Positions 18,501-28,286 are shown, numbered from the stretch's first letter. The stretch: 64,000 bases of DNA from Hymenobacter tibetensis (GCF_022827545.1 NZ_CP094669.1:1888001-1952000); one strand, 5' to 3'. The notes: generated from the letters alone by a model not told the origin. Made by a program: numbers and translations.

Positions 18501-19832
18501 CTACACTTGTCGCTGGCTGTCCAGCCAGCGCAGAATCACGGTCATGAACTCGAAATTGCGCTCTGGGTCAGGCGCATCGGCTAGCCGCATGCTCTCCTGC
18601 TGAGTTTTTACTTTCGCGAATCCATGATCCACGTTCGGCAGGAGTTGGAAGGTGGCCCAGCCTGGGTGTTGCTGGTTCACGACGTCCACCAGAAGCTGAT
18701 GGTCTTCGTTGTAGGAAATGTAGTCGGCCTCGCCGCGCAGCGCCAGCACGTGGGTATTCAGTTTCTGCCAGGCCGCCGCCAGGTTCACGTCTTGCCACTG
18801 CTGGATGTAGGAGTAGTGCTGCGGAAACGAAATCAGTTGCTTGGCATTGGGGTAACGGGCTAGCACCTGCGCGGGTGCCTGCTTTTCCGTGAGCAGCAGG
18901 TGCAGCGCAGCAGTATAGGTGCGCATCAGGTTGTTGATCGAGTCGTAGGGCAATTGCCGGAGCTGACTCTGGTTGCGCTTGTTTTGCAGCGCATACTCGA
19001 TAAAGCTGCGGCTGGCCGTGCCATACACCACCACGCCTCGCACGGGCTCCCCCTCGGCTACCACCGGCGCCATGATGCCACCGATGCTGAACCCGGTAAT
19101 GAAAATATTGCGCTGATCAACGAACGGTAGCTGCTTGATGGCGGCCAAGCCAGCTTTGTAGCCACTGGCCTCGGTCCGGAAGTCCGACTCCGAGCAGGGG
19201 ATGCCTTTGCTGTCGCCCATGCCCGTTTTGTCGACGCGCATCGTGGCGTACCCGTGTCGGGAAAGCGAGTCGATAATGCGGTTGGTCACGTCGCCTTGGG
19301 CTAGCGGATTGTCTACCGAAAAGCACCCCACGCCCTGGATGAACAGCACCATCGGTACCTGTTGCGGCTGCTTGCCTTTGGGCCGGGTTATGATGGTGCG
19401 CAATTGGTTGCCACCCGCCTGCACCGACGAGTAGCTGGTTTCGTACCACGGACTAACCTCGGTTGGGAAAGGCTTGAGCGTAACTAGCTTGCGAAGCCTC
19501 TTCCCGTTGCGCAGCACCGTGAAGGTGGCGTTGTCGCCAGTTCGGTATTGTTTCAGCAAGCTTACAAAAGGTCCCACTTCCGGCCCGAGCACGGTGCTGC
19601 CCACTTGCAAGATGATGTCGTTGGCTTGCAAGCCCGCCGCCAGCGCCGACGACTGCGCCCGCACGCCTTGCACGAAAATGCCGTTTTTGGTGGGCAGCGC
19701 ATACCGCCGCTGCAAACTGTCGGTGATGCCTTGCAGATTGATGCCCAAGTAGGGCCGTCGGGGCAGTTCCTGCGCGAAGGTCAAGCGAACAACAGCCGTC
19801 AACAAAAGGAAGAGAGCAACCGAATTTTTCAT
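18501..19832 (-). CDS. Secreted alpha/beta hydrolase with N-terminal PDZ domain
   Basis: The start at 19832 gives a signal peptide (MKNSVALFLLLTAVVRLTFA, then Q). Residues ~28-115 form a PDZ-like domain (YLGINLQGI, AAGLQANDIILQVGS). The rest is an alpha/beta hydrolase: oxyanion strand VLFIQGVGCFS, nucleophile Ser in ITGFSIGGIMAP, acid in RGEADYIS and His in NVDHGFAK. The catalytic triad is complete. It probably acts on an ester or peptide in the periplasm; the substrate is unknown. The ~55 extra residues encoded upstream of 19832 (Trp/Cys/Arg-rich) are rejected as non-coding. Confidence 0.85.
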   Translation of the reverse strand: MKNSVALFLLLTAVVRLTFAQELPRRPYLGINLQGITDSLQRRYALPTKNGIFVQGVRAQSSALAAGLQANDIILQVGSTVLGPEVGPFVSLLKQYRTGDNATFTVLRNGKRLRKLVTLKPFPTEVSPWYETSYSSVQAGGNQLRTIITRPKGKQPQQVPMVLFIQGVGCFSVDNPLAQGDVTNRIIDSLSRHGYATMRVDKTGMGDSKGIPCSESDFRTEASGYKAGLAAIKQLPFVDQRNIFITGFSIGGIMAPVVAEGEPVRGVVVYGTASRSFIEYALQNKRNQSQLRQLPYDSINNLMRTYTAALHLLLTEKQAPAQVLARYPNAKQLISFPQHYSYIQQWQDVNLAAAWQKLNTHVLALRGEADYISYNEDHQLLVDVVNQQHPGWATFQLLPNVDHGFAKVKTQQESMRLADAPDPERNFEFMTVILRWLDSQRQV

Positions 19833-19905
19833 GATCAGAGGAGGAAGTAGGTAGGCTATGTAACGAGGCCAAAACACACCCGCGCCGGAGCTGCGTAGTT
19901 GCTTG

Positions 19906-20256
19906 CTAAGAGCGGCGGGCCGGTTGCTGTGGCCGCGCCAGTACCGTGGCGCCAGCCACCAGTTGAGGCTCCCGCAGCACGTGTTGCAACGCCACATTCA
20001 ACTCGTTGATTGTGCGTAGTTGAATGCGGTTGCGGCGCATTACAAACCGCCGACCAACCGCTTGTTCTGCGTGTAAAAGCTGATGCTGCCCGTTGTAGAA
20101 GCGCACGGTAACGCGAGCCGGGCAGGCCAGGTTGGATTCAATGTTCCAGTAGCCAACTCCCACCGGAACCACCGGGCGTAATTGGGCGGGAGCTAGCAGC
20201 GGGAAGGAGAGCAAGCCAAGACAGAGGCTCAGGCGAAAAGCGGCAGTTGTTTTCAT
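19906..20256 (-). CDS. Small exported protein of unknown function
   Basis: The 116-residue protein has a signal peptide (MKTTAAFRLSLCLGLLSFPL, cleavage near APAQ). The mature ~90 residues read as a small beta-rich domain (VTVRFYNGQHQLLHAEQ, NRIQLRTINELNVALQHVL) with an Arg/Pro-rich end. It resembles small secreted proteins that lie beside TonB-type receptors in this group, and its start is about 70 bp after the receptor stop codon, on the same strand. I do not recognise a domain. Confidence 0.7.
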   Translation of the reverse strand: MKTTAAFRLSLCLGLLSFPLLAPAQLRPVVPVGVGYWNIESNLACPARVTVRFYNGQHQLLHAEQAVGRRFVMRRNRIQLRTINELNVALQHVLREPQLVAGATVLARPQQPARRS

Positions 20257-20325
20257 GGCTGACAGTGGTATGGAAGCAAAAAAAGCAAGAAGTAGGAGGC
20301 AGAGACAAGCAAGAGAGAAGAGGCC

Positions 20326-22800
20326 CTATTGCCCCGCGCGGTTCTTCTCTTCCTCGGCCCCACCGGCGCGGCGGCGCGTGGGTGCCACCTTGTCGTTGCC
20401 GAAACGGTAGCTGAAGGAAAGAGTGGCCACGCGCGAGTCGTTGCGCTGGTAGATGCGCTCGGCGTAATTGTCATAGGTGGAGGTAGCCCGTATTTTGCGG
20501 GTGTACAGTAGGTCAGCCACGTTCAGTTTGATGGTGCCTTTCCGGTCCCACACCGATTTCTGAATACCCAGGGTTAGCTGTCCGTAGGGTTTCACCAGAA
20601 AGAAGCCGTACCGGTCCTTGGCTTGGTAGCGGGCGTTCAGCTCGGCACTCCAGGTTTTGCTTAGCGTGAAGCTGCTGTTGCTCGTGAAGTTGAAGCTGCT
20701 ACGCCCGGCATCCAGGGAGGTGCCCGCAATGCTGCCTACAAACTGGTTATGGTAAAACACCCCGGTGTTGTGCATGCTCCACCACGTAGCCAGCTCCACC
20801 GGAATTGTCAGCGTAACGCCCATATGCTGCTGCCGGCCCAGGTTCACGGGCTTGGCCACCACCGTGCTATCCGATTCTGGCTGCACCACGTTGATGATGG
20901 GCTGGTCGGTGGTGCTGTAGCGCAGGCTGGCGCTGAACTTTTGCTTGTAGGTGTGGCCGGCCTCGAAGTTGTAGCTGGTTTGCGGGCGCAAGTTGGGGTT
21001 GCCCGCCCCCGACGTAGTGGCGTCGATGATGACGCGGAACGGATTCAACTGCCCGTACGAAGGCCGGTCGATACGCCGACTTACGGAAAGCGACACCTCA
21101 TGCCGGTCGTTGAGGGTTTGCTTGAGGCCCGCGCTTGGAAAGAGCTGGGTGTAGCTGCGCCGGAAGCTACCGTTGTCGCCGGTAGCCATCAGTTGCTGAC
21201 CCGTCGCCTTGGTTTGTTCGCCCCGCAGGCCAGCTTGCACGTTCAGTTTGCCCCTGGTTTGGTTGAAGCTCAGGTAAGCAGCTGTAATGTGCTCGTCGTA
21301 TTGGAAGTGGTTGGTGCGGCCCAAATCCAGCGTCGTTTCCCCGTTCACGGTTTCAGTGAACCGCACATCATTATCGGAGTACACCTGGCTGATCTTGGCC
21401 CCCGCCTCCAGGCGCGTCGTTTTCGATAGGGGATGAGTGTAGTCCACTTTCGCCGACTGGATGGTTAGCTCCCCGCGCTGGTCGCCGCTCAGCAGCACCG
21501 GAGGCCGGCCCGACAGCTCGAAAAACGTGGTCAGGTTCTGTGGCCGGCGTGAGGTGTAGCGCGCATAATCGGCATCGGCCGTCAGCTCGCGGCTACCGCT
21601 GGAATCTGGCAGGAAGGTGTGCTTGAAGTTCAGGTTAGCTGCCACATTGGGCGAGTTGAATCCACGAACGGAAACAGCCCGGTAGGCCTCCGTAAGGCTA
21701 CTTTTCTCATTGAACAACGACGTGCGGGTGGTGCTTTCCCGCAAAGGAGCCTGGTTGTCTAAGCCGCTTGCCACGGCGCCCAACACCGTCCTTTCACTTA
21801 GGGTGTAGTCGGCGCCCGCTTTCCAAGTGTGCGAGTGGTTGCTGAAGTCCTGCACGCTGGCCTGCGTGATGCGGCTAGCAAGCGTACGTTCCTGGCCCTC
21901 ACCCTGGTAAAAGTTTCGGTTGATGTTTAGCTTTTCCACTCCATTGCGGTTGGCGTAGGCATAGGAGCCAAACAGATTCAGGTTTTTGTGCCGATGATTC
22001 AGCGTGAGCCCGGACGTGAATTTGCCGTACTGGCTGCGGCCGTAGCTGGTATTCACAGTGCCGTTGGTGCCTTGGCGCTGGTCCTTCCGGAGGTTGATGG
22101 CAATAATGCCCGCGCTGCCTTGGGCCTCGTATTTGGCCGGCGGATTACTAATTAGCTCGATGTTTTTGAGCTGCTCGGATGGTAGGGCCCGCAGGTAGTC
22201 GGCCAGTTCGGTGCCCGTCATGGGCTGGCGTTTGCCATCAATGAGCACTAGCACGCCCTGCTTGCCTCCCAACGACAAGTTGTTATTGCTGTCCACGGTC
22301 ACGCCAGGCGCACGGGTCAGCACATCCAGTGAGCTGTTGCCCGCGGCCAGCGTGCTGCCCTCCACGTTCACCACGGTGCGGTCGGCGAGGCGCTCGAACA
22401 GTGGCCGTTGTCCTACCACCGTCACTTCTTTCAGGGCCGTAGCGCCGCTGGCGGGCAGGGTTAGGGTAGGCAGTAGCACTGGCTGGGCTGCTACTTCAAA
22501 CGGCTTGCTCCACTGCCTCACAAACCCCACCTGCGCCGCCGACACCACGTAGCGTCCGGCAGCGGTTTGTGCTAGTTCGAACGCTCCTTTGTCGTTGCTG
22601 AACCCGGTTCTTACCACCGCAGAGTCGGCGGCGTGGTGCAGGGTGATGGTTGTGAATTCGAGGGGGGCACCCGCGGCCGTGCGCACACTACCCGAGATAG
22701 TGAGTACGCTTTGGGCATGCGCCCCCGGGCCACTCCCTGCCACAAGCAGCAAGAGTAAGCCCGACTGTAAGGAGAAGTGCGGAAGTAGCTGAGGTTTCAT
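20326..22800 (-). CDS. TonB-dependent-receptor-like outer membrane protein (CarboxypepD_reg, plug, beta-barrel)
   Basis: From the Met at 22800, the 824-residue protein has a signal peptide ending GAHAQS. A CarboxypepD_reg-like domain follows (SGSVRTAAGAPLEFTTITLH, RTGFSNDKGAFEL), then a TonB plug (RTVVNVEGSTLAAGNSSLDV, GVLVLIDGKRQPMTGTELAD, NPPAKYEAQGSAGIIAINLR) and a large barrel of the OMP_b-brl_3 type ending in repeated beta strands. Such receptors import large substrates or act in signalling. The barrel ends at SFSYRFGNDK with a short basic tail beyond it. The start at 22845 is possible but adds a second hydrophobic leader. The LytS/LytTR pair lies just upstream and may or may not regulate it. 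Confidence 0.9.
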   Translation of the reverse strand: MKPQLLPHFSLQSGLLLLLVAGSGPGAHAQSVLTISGSVRTAAGAPLEFTTITLHHAADSAVVRTGFSNDKGAFELAQTAAGRYVVSAAQVGFVRQWSKPFEVAAQPVLLPTLTLPASGATALKEVTVVGQRPLFERLADRTVVNVEGSTLAAGNSSLDVLTRAPGVTVDSNNNLSLGGKQGVLVLIDGKRQPMTGTELADYLRALPSEQLKNIELISNPPAKYEAQGSAGIIAINLRKDQRQGTNGTVNTSYGRSQYGKFTSGLTLNHRHKNLNLFGSYAYANRNGVEKLNINRNFYQGEGQERTLASRITQASVQDFSNHSHTWKAGADYTLSERTVLGAVASGLDNQAPLRESTTRTSLFNEKSSLTEAYRAVSVRGFNSPNVAANLNFKHTFLPDSSGSRELTADADYARYTSRRPQNLTTFFELSGRPPVLLSGDQRGELTIQSAKVDYTHPLSKTTRLEAGAKISQVYSDNDVRFTETVNGETTLDLGRTNHFQYDEHITAAYLSFNQTRGKLNVQAGLRGEQTKATGQQLMATGDNGSFRRSYTQLFPSAGLKQTLNDRHEVSLSVSRRIDRPSYGQLNPFRVIIDATTSGAGNPNLRPQTSYNFEAGHTYKQKFSASLRYSTTDQPIINVVQPESDSTVVAKPVNLGRQQHMGVTLTIPVELATWWSMHNTGVFYHNQFVGSIAGTSLDAGRSSFNFTSNSSFTLSKTWSAELNARYQAKDRYGFFLVKPYGQLTLGIQKSVWDRKGTIKLNVADLLYTRKIRATSTYDNYAERIYQRNDSRVATLSFSYRFGNDKVAPTRRRAGGAEEEKNRAGQ

Positions 22801-23159
22801 TGCAGACAAGAAGCGGTTGAGGAGGAGTGGAAGAGGCATGGCCATCAGCTGGCAGCTGTCCTATTGGCTCTTTCAGAGGCCGTTACCGCTGTATTCGCTG
22901 CTGACTGATGTAAAAGTATTAGCGCCCTTCGCGGCCGGAAATCACTTCCTGCATGAATTGAGAAAAGTGCTGCTTGAACTGTGTAATCTTCCCTTTTAGA
23001 ATATAGTGTGAAATATATAAAAGCGTTGAGAGCCACCTTTCCCGCATCTACTCGGCGCTACTGGCATAGGAAGCGCCAACAAAAAAGTCCGCTGGCGCGG
23101 ACTTGCTTGAGACTATGAGAAAGGAAGAGAGGCGTTGTTCCGGATCGTAGAAGCGAAAC
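22801..23159. other. Intergenic region between LytTR regulator and receptor
   Basis: No gene seen. It holds the receptor leader and, at 23081-23104, the terminator of the two-component operon. Short AT-rich runs near 22990-23020 may contain the receptor promoter, but no clear box could be assigned. Confidence 0.4.
23081..23104 (-). terminator. Terminator of the LytS/LytTR operon
   Basis: An 8-bp perfect stem (AAGTCCGC with GCGGACTT, loop TGGC) is followed on the minus strand by a run of six T, about 55 bp after the response regulator stop codon. Confidence 0.75.
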
Positions 23160-23936
23160 TTACTTGCCCATCCAGGTTTTAAAGGGAGTCAGCTTTTCCC
23201 GGCTCACTATCACTTCTTTGTCGATACCTGGTTTGAGCTGCAACGCCAGCCGATTGCCGAAGTAGGGCTGAATCTGCTCCACACTGTCGATGGCTACTAG
23301 GAAAGACCGGCTGATGCGGAAGAAACGAGTGGGGTCTAGCATGGCCTCCAATTCGTCGAGGGTGTAATCCACGGCCATCTTTTTGCCGTCGAAGGTCTTA
23401 AACAAGTTGAGACGCTCGTCGCTGTAGAAGTATGCAATATGCGGCGTCTCAACGGAAACCAGCTTCTGGGCATACTGCACCAAAAACCGCTGCCGATACT
23501 CCTTGGGCTGCAACTGCTGCAACTCCCGAATCAGGCTGCTCACGTTTATGGCCGGCTCGGTGGCGGGGCCTTGGTACAGAGCTTTCACCTGAGAATACTT
23601 GTCGAGTGCAGCCCGCAGATCCTCTTTCTGAATAGGTTTGAGCAGGTAGTCGATGCTGTTCACCTTGAAGGCTTTGATGGCGTACTCGTCGTAGCTGGTC
23701 GTGAACACGACGGTGCTTTTCACCTCGGTTTCCTCGAAAATCTGGAAGCTCTGCCCATCCGCCAGCTCAATATCCATCAGAATCAACTCCGGGGCTGGGT
23801 GGGCATTCAGCCAGTTCACCGTTTCGCGGATGCTGCCGGCCACGCCCACTACTTCGGCCGTGGGCTCCACGGAAGCCAAGGTCCGGGTGAGCTTCTTGAC
23901 GGCCATTTCTTCGTCCTCAACAATCAGGATTTTCAT
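23160..23936 (-). CDS. LytTR-family response regulator
   Basis: The ATG at 23936 starts the receiver domain at once (MKILIVEDEEMAVKKL); 51 codons further upstream are rejected because they overlap the kinase gene. The phosphoacceptor Asp is in PELILMDIELADGQSF, the Lys in DYLLKPIQKEDL. The C-terminal ~100 residues are a LytTR DNA-binding domain (LVSVETPHIAYFYSDERLN, TRFFRISRSFLVAIDSVEQI). The gene lies 37 bp after the histidine kinase on the same strand, a standard pair. LytTR regulators bind as dimers to direct repeats near target promoters; the targets here are unknown. Confidence 0.93.
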   Translation of the reverse strand: MKILIVEDEEMAVKKLTRTLASVEPTAEVVGVAGSIRETVNWLNAHPAPELILMDIELADGQSFQIFEETEVKSTVVFTTSYDEYAIKAFKVNSIDYLLKPIQKEDLRAALDKYSQVKALYQGPATEPAINVSSLIRELQQLQPKEYRQRFLVQYAQKLVSVETPHIAYFYSDERLNLFKTFDGKKMAVDYTLDELEAMLDPTRFFRISRSFLVAIDSVEQIQPYFGNRLALQLKPGIDKEVIVSREKLTPFKTWMGK

Positions 23937-23973
23937 AGGAAGGAACTCCAGAAAAGGAGCGGCAAAATAGAGG

Positions 23974-25011
23974 TTAGTGGCTCGGCTGGATAAGGGGAAT
24001 CGTAACCAGAAACTCGGTTTCGGTCTGCTGCACTTTGATAGCGGGCTGCTTAAGCAAACTGAACTTGCTGGCAATGTTGCTAAGCCCAACTTGGTTGGAG
24101 GCCACTTTCTGAACCTTCTTTTGTAAGTTGTTCTTCACCGTCAGCTGCCCATCGGCCCGCGTGCTGATGTGGACCGTCAGCGGATGGTCTTTGTGAATAA
24201 CGTTGTGCTTGACGGCATTTTCCACCAGCAGCTGCAAGGTCAGAGAGGGGAGCAGACGTTGCTCATCGCTTGGTTCCACCGCTAAGTTTAGGTGCAGACT
24301 GTCGCCGTAGCGGGTTTTGAGCAAGTGGAAATACGAGCGGATAAACTGCAGCTCCGTGCCCAGGTTGGTGAGCTCGTTTTCGTTGTTGCGCAGCAGGTAG
24401 CGGTACACCTTGCACATCTCATCCAAGAACTCCTCGGCCTTCTCGGCATCCTCGCTGATAAGGTAGGAGAGGGTATTGAGGCTATTGAAAAGGAAGTGCG
24501 GATTAACTTGCTGTTTGAGGCTGTCGAGCTGGGTTTGCAGGTTTTCCTTCTTGAGCTGCTCGGTTTCTCGTTCGGCCTGTAGCAGCCGCGAGAAGTAGTA
24601 CACCGCCTCCTGAATGCCCGTAATCAAGAAAGCAAGAATCAAGCTCCCCTGAATAGCACCCAGAAACGCTGCCTTTGGGTAATGCTTGCGAAACTCAATG
24701 GCATTGTTGAGCAGCATTCCCCCGCAGTCTATTGTAACATTGACCAGCCAGCAAAGTGGAATAACCCAACATAAGCGGGTGCGAACTTGGTGTAGGAGGG
24801 GATACTTATGCCGAAAGCGAATAATAATCCAACGGTCCAACTCCCAGGTAAGCGACGAAATTATGATGGATTCCAGCAGTAGCTTGCCGGTTTCCAGACT
24901 GAACAGATTCTCATAAGCTTTATAGGCATAGATGGCCAGAAGCACGAGAAACGTGATGCCACTGATCCGGATCCACCGATCATTTAACTGTTCCGTAGGC
25001 TGAGCTGGCAT
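23974..25011 (-). CDS. LytS/YehU-type sensor histidine kinase
   Basis: The chosen start at 25011 gives 345 residues. Four hydrophobic segments come first (ISGITFLVLLAIYAYKAYE, then around SLTWELDRWIII, CWVIPLCWLVNVTIDCGG, GSLILAFLITGI). A coiled-coil linker rich in Glu/Lys/Gln leads to the His_kinase domain: phosphorylated His in QVNPHFLFNSLNTLSYLI, and the ATP-binding N box in VENAVKHNVI. This family lacks the classic DHp and signals to LytTR regulators, here encoded 37 bp downstream. The ligand is unknown. The first Met at 25062 would add 17 residues and is less likely. Confidence 0.92.
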   Translation of the reverse strand: MPAQPTEQLNDRWIRISGITFLVLLAIYAYKAYENLFSLETGKLLLESIIISSLTWELDRWIIIRFRHKYPLLHQVRTRLCWVIPLCWLVNVTIDCGGMLLNNAIEFRKHYPKAAFLGAIQGSLILAFLITGIQEAVYYFSRLLQAERETEQLKKENLQTQLDSLKQQVNPHFLFNSLNTLSYLISEDAEKAEEFLDEMCKVYRYLLRNNENELTNLGTELQFIRSYFHLLKTRYGDSLHLNLAVEPSDEQRLLPSLTLQLLVENAVKHNVIHKDHPLTVHISTRADGQLTVKNNLQKKVQKVASNQVGLSNIASKFSLLKQPAIKVQQTETEFLVTIPLIQPSH

Positions 25012-25425
25012 ATGCAAGAGAACTTGTTCACCAAATATAAACTTCCGTCTAAGGCAAGGCAAAGCCGATTCCGCCTGATTTGGAGGAACAAAGGGTTGAA
25101 TTGAGGAAAAGCGGGAATCAAGCGTGGGCGGCTTCTGGTGCGTGCGCAGTTAGTGGCACCTTTCTCAGGCGGAAGCTCAGGTAAAACATCTTTTCCAAGT
25201 GCTCCTGCCTTTCGTGATACGTGCTGGGCTTGGGGCTCTTGCAGTTGAAACGCCAAAAACTAGGGTTGAAGCAGTGCTTCGCTCAACTCGTCGTTTTTCC
25301 TTTTCCGCGGGTGTGCCCAGCGAAGATCTTGCGCCCAAACTGGCCTCTCATGTAGCTGGTGTGCTACGGCATAGGCGGTCCAGCACTTGCTTGAGGTCAA
25401 GGCGCCAACTTCACTTTTCTGTTTT
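25012..25425. other. Divergent intergenic region
   Basis: About 410 bp between the kinase (minus) and the DUF4440-like gene (plus). It should hold both promoters. No gene, hairpin or clear promoter box was recognised. Confidence 0.35.
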
Positions 25426-26304
25426 ATGTACAAAGCTGTTCTGTTGCTTTTAGCTGCAACAGGTTTTCTGTGTTACTCCGCATCTCTGACTTCTGCCACC
25501 CACGGCAACCAGTCAGATTACCAAGCCCTACTATCGGCGGAGCGCGCCTTTGCCGCGTTTACGGGCAAGCACGGCATCAAAGCCGGATTCACCCGGTATT
25601 TAGCCGAGGAGGCGTTGGTTGTGGTGAAGGGGCGTTATCAACTTGGCAAACCTATCTATGAGAAGATGCCCGAACAGGCCACCCTGCTGTCTTGGTGGCC
25701 CGTGTACGCCGACCTATCTGCCTCCGGTGACTTCGGCTACACCACTGGTCCTTTCGAGGTTCGGCCCCAAGCTGCCACGGATACCCCTGTCGGCTTCGGC
25801 CACTTCACCAGCGTGTGGCGCAAAACCAGCACTGGCGAATGGAAGGTAGTGGCTGATGTGGGTATAACGCATGGGGCACCAGTTCACGAAGCTGCTTCGG
25901 CTCCAAGTGTACCGGCCGGAATAGTCAAGAAACCGGTGGCTGTGGTTGACAGCGCCCTTAGCCGAAAACAACTATTGGTAGCGGAAGCCAGTATGGCGCA
26001 AGTGGCTGGCACAGAGTCGTTGCAAGCGGCGTACAACCGAGTATTGGCAACCACCGAAGAGGTGCGGTTGTACCGGACTGGTAGTATGCCGCACATAGGC
26101 TTAGCTGCCGCTGCTTTCGCCAACACGCAAACCGAACGAGCCACTTACACTACGGTACGGGCGGTAGTGGCCCCCTCCGGCGACCTTGGATTCACGTACG
26201 GTTACAGCCACTACAACCAGAAGAGCGGCCCCTTTCTTCGCATTTGGAAACGTGGGGCCAAGCTCTCCTGGCAGCTAGTGCATGAAGTAGTTGATCTGCG
26301 TTAA
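25426..26304 (+). CDS. Exported protein with two tandem DUF4440/SnoaL-like domains
   Basis: The ATG at 25426 gives a 292-residue protein with a signal peptide (MYKAVLLLLAATGFLCYSAS). Residues ~30-150 form an NTF2-like domain: LLSAERAFAAFTGKHGIKAG, then GDFGYTTGPFEVR and FTSVWRKTSTGEWKVVAD. A second, weaker copy follows at ~180-290 (LLVAEASMAQVAGTESLQAA, SGDLGFTYGYSHYN, LRIWKRGAKLSWQLVHEV). The two copies share the same order of motifs, so the protein looks like an internal duplication. Such domains bind small ligands in a cone-shaped pocket; no catalytic function can be assigned. Confidence 0.8.
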   Translation: MYKAVLLLLAATGFLCYSASLTSATHGNQSDYQALLSAERAFAAFTGKHGIKAGFTRYLAEEALVVVKGRYQLGKPIYEKMPEQATLLSWWPVYADLSASGDFGYTTGPFEVRPQAATDTPVGFGHFTSVWRKTSTGEWKVVADVGITHGAPVHEAASAPSVPAGIVKKPVAVVDSALSRKQLLVAEASMAQVAGTESLQAAYNRVLATTEEVRLYRTGSMPHIGLAAAAFANTQTERATYTTVRAVVAPSGDLGFTYGYSHYNQKSGPFLRIWKRGAKLSWQLVHEVVDLR

Positions 26305-27740
26305 CTGTCACTACGCACGCAAACCTGCACTAGTAGTAGCGAGTCAATTGTTGGTTAAGGCGGAAAATGGGTAACCGCATCGTGCCAGGGCTTCTCTATC
26401 AAGCTGCAGATTGGTCGGCGCAAACACAACACGCCACCCCCTGTAGTTGGTTGGCGAAACAGTAAGACTGCGCCAGGAAGTATGTACGGGGGTATTATTT
26501 GACCTAGGCCACGTGTACATTAAGCGAAAGAAAAGAGGATCAGGCAATTTCATTGGATGTGGTAGTATGACGGTGAAGTGCTTTAAAAAACACGTTGGTA
26601 GCTTGGTTTAGGTAAGCAGAAGGAGTGTCCGTCGGTTTTTGTTCGTGTCTCAGCCATGGGCGGGCGTATACCTGTTCGTGTATACTTGGTAGCATGCCTA
26701 CCAAAAACGGCTTAGCAGTAAACCAGCGTTATACTGCGCACGCAGTAAAGCCGCGCCAACGTACTAGGCGTTACACAAGCACAGCATGGGGTAAAACCTT
26801 CCATTTAGAAGGCGTTTCCAGACAGTAAAAGCCAAATAGGTATGCTCCTAGTGCAACTCGCAATCCTCAACACACGAAACGGTACTCCTGAAGAGAATGC
26901 TAAGTCTCAGCTTGGGGCTGAGGGGTAAGTGCACATTCATGCATGCAGTGCTGCAAGGACACAGCCCGAGAATCCCGATGCACAACGTGCATCGGCCGAG
27001 GTAGTTCGGCTAAAAAGATTTCGTGGCAATAGGCCCGTGCAGCGCGATTCACATTGGAGTAGCTTCGTTAGATTGTGGCTAATATAGAATACGCATATGT
27101 ATAGCACAAGTTGTATGTGCTTTTTATGGAGTTGTATTGCATTTATCAGTCACTAGCACACTCATCCGCAGGCTGTGTTGCGGATAGCACTTACTTGGCT
27201 AGTATTTCATACTGCTTTGCTTAGCGCTGCTTGGTGTCATTGTATCGCTTGTAGTTAGGTTAATGCTATTGCAGCCAGAGTTCGTCCTCAATAATAGGTA
27301 GACTGAGAAAGGGGGTAGCACTCACCAGATGATACCACTGGGGGCATAGATGCCAAGGAAAACGCAACTGCCTCAACACAGCAACACCCGTCAATTCCTC
27401 ACAGTCGATAAAAGTGTGCGGAATCTGGATCGATATATACAAGCAGCTAGACCCGAAGCGGGCGGGTGAAAAAAAGTGTGCCACTATGGTTACAAGACTA
27501 CTTATGCGTGCACATATAAGCAGCATCAAAGAGGATGCTCTCTTCAAGTAGCTGAAAGTCTAATTATTGCGCTGACTGTACCGTCTTGGCCGCTAGGTAG
27601 TTTAATAAATTGAGTGAATCACGCAATTTACACTAGCTAAATTCAGCTACTCTAGAATGTGCTTAACTGGTTTAATTTCTCTGTGCTGGATATTGAAAAT
27701 ACTTTATACATTGGATTGGACACCGATTACATAAATAAAA
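26305..27740. other. 1.4-kb gene-poor region
   Basis: No convincing intact gene. A hairpin lies at 26975-26995 (CCGATGCAC, 3-base loop, GTGCATCGG). A 44-codon frame at 26694-26828 (MPTKNGLAVNQRYTAHAVKP...) and a 93-codon minus frame at 27266-27547 (with IDCEELTGVAVLRQL) have protein-like composition in part. They could be remnants of decayed genes, but neither has a recognisable domain. The right third (27560-27740) is AT-rich and leads into the lipoprotein gene. Confidence 0.4.
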
Positions 27741-28286
27741 ATGCTGAAGAAAAAGTTAGTTTTTGTGTTGCTAGCAATAGGTCTGGCTTCTTGTAGCGAT
27801 ACAAAAACAGATGTACAGAGTACTCACCTTGCGGCAAATGATTTTGAATCAGTAGACGGCTGGACAGAGAATGTCCCGGTCTCTTCTCTTACCAAGGAAA
27901 ACGCGCATTCTGGGCAGTATTCTGTGAAAGTGAGTCCCGGCCTAGAATACAGCAGAGGCTACCATAATACCTTAAGTAAACTTAGTAGCAGTGAATTAAA
28001 GAAGATCAAAGTTCGAGCATGGGTAAACCTCTCATTTGGTGCTACTTCAACTCTGCTAGTAACAGCCATTGAAGATCCGTCCAACCCAGGGGCCAAACCT
28101 GTCTTATGGGAAGGCATGAAACTGACAGACGAAGTCAAAACGCCTGGGAAATGGACTGAGGTAGAGAAAGTAGTTACTCTCCCAGAAAATGTTTCCTCAT
28201 CGTACAGATTCAACGTGTATCTGTGGAGCACTGGAGCAAAAGAAACGGTATTTCTCGACGACCTGACAATTGATAAAGCGGAGTAG
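27741..28286 (+). CDS. Lipoprotein with carbohydrate-binding-like jelly-roll domain
   Basis: The 181-residue protein begins with a lipoprotein signal (MLKKKLVFVLLAIGLASC). The mature part has the look of a CBM-like beta-sandwich: NDFESVDGWTENV near the start, ENAHSGQYSVKVSPG, VRAWVNLSFGATSTLLVTAI, GKWTEVEKVVTLP, and FNVYLWSTGAKETVFLDDL at the end. Modules of this kind bind sugars, but no binding residues can be named. Base composition is more AT-rich than in most neighbouring genes, as is the region around it. Confidence 0.75.
   Translation: MLKKKLVFVLLAIGLASCSDTKTDVQSTHLAANDFESVDGWTENVPVSSLTKENAHSGQYSVKVSPGLEYSRGYHNTLSKLSSSELKKIKVRAWVNLSFGATSTLLVTAIEDPSNPGAKPVLWEGMKLTDEVKTPGKWTEVEKVVTLPENVSSSYRFNVYLWSTGAKETVFLDDLTIDKAE

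Noticed and set aside
26694..26828. 44-codon plus frame (MPTKNGLAVNQRY...), considered as a SymE-like toxin fragment
   Set aside because: The resemblance is vague and the key C-terminal motif is missing.
27266..27547. 93-codon minus frame with IDCEELTGVAVLRQL
   Set aside because: Composition is partly protein-like, but there is no complete domain, no convincing leader and it lies in a gene-poor area; kept only as a possible remnant.
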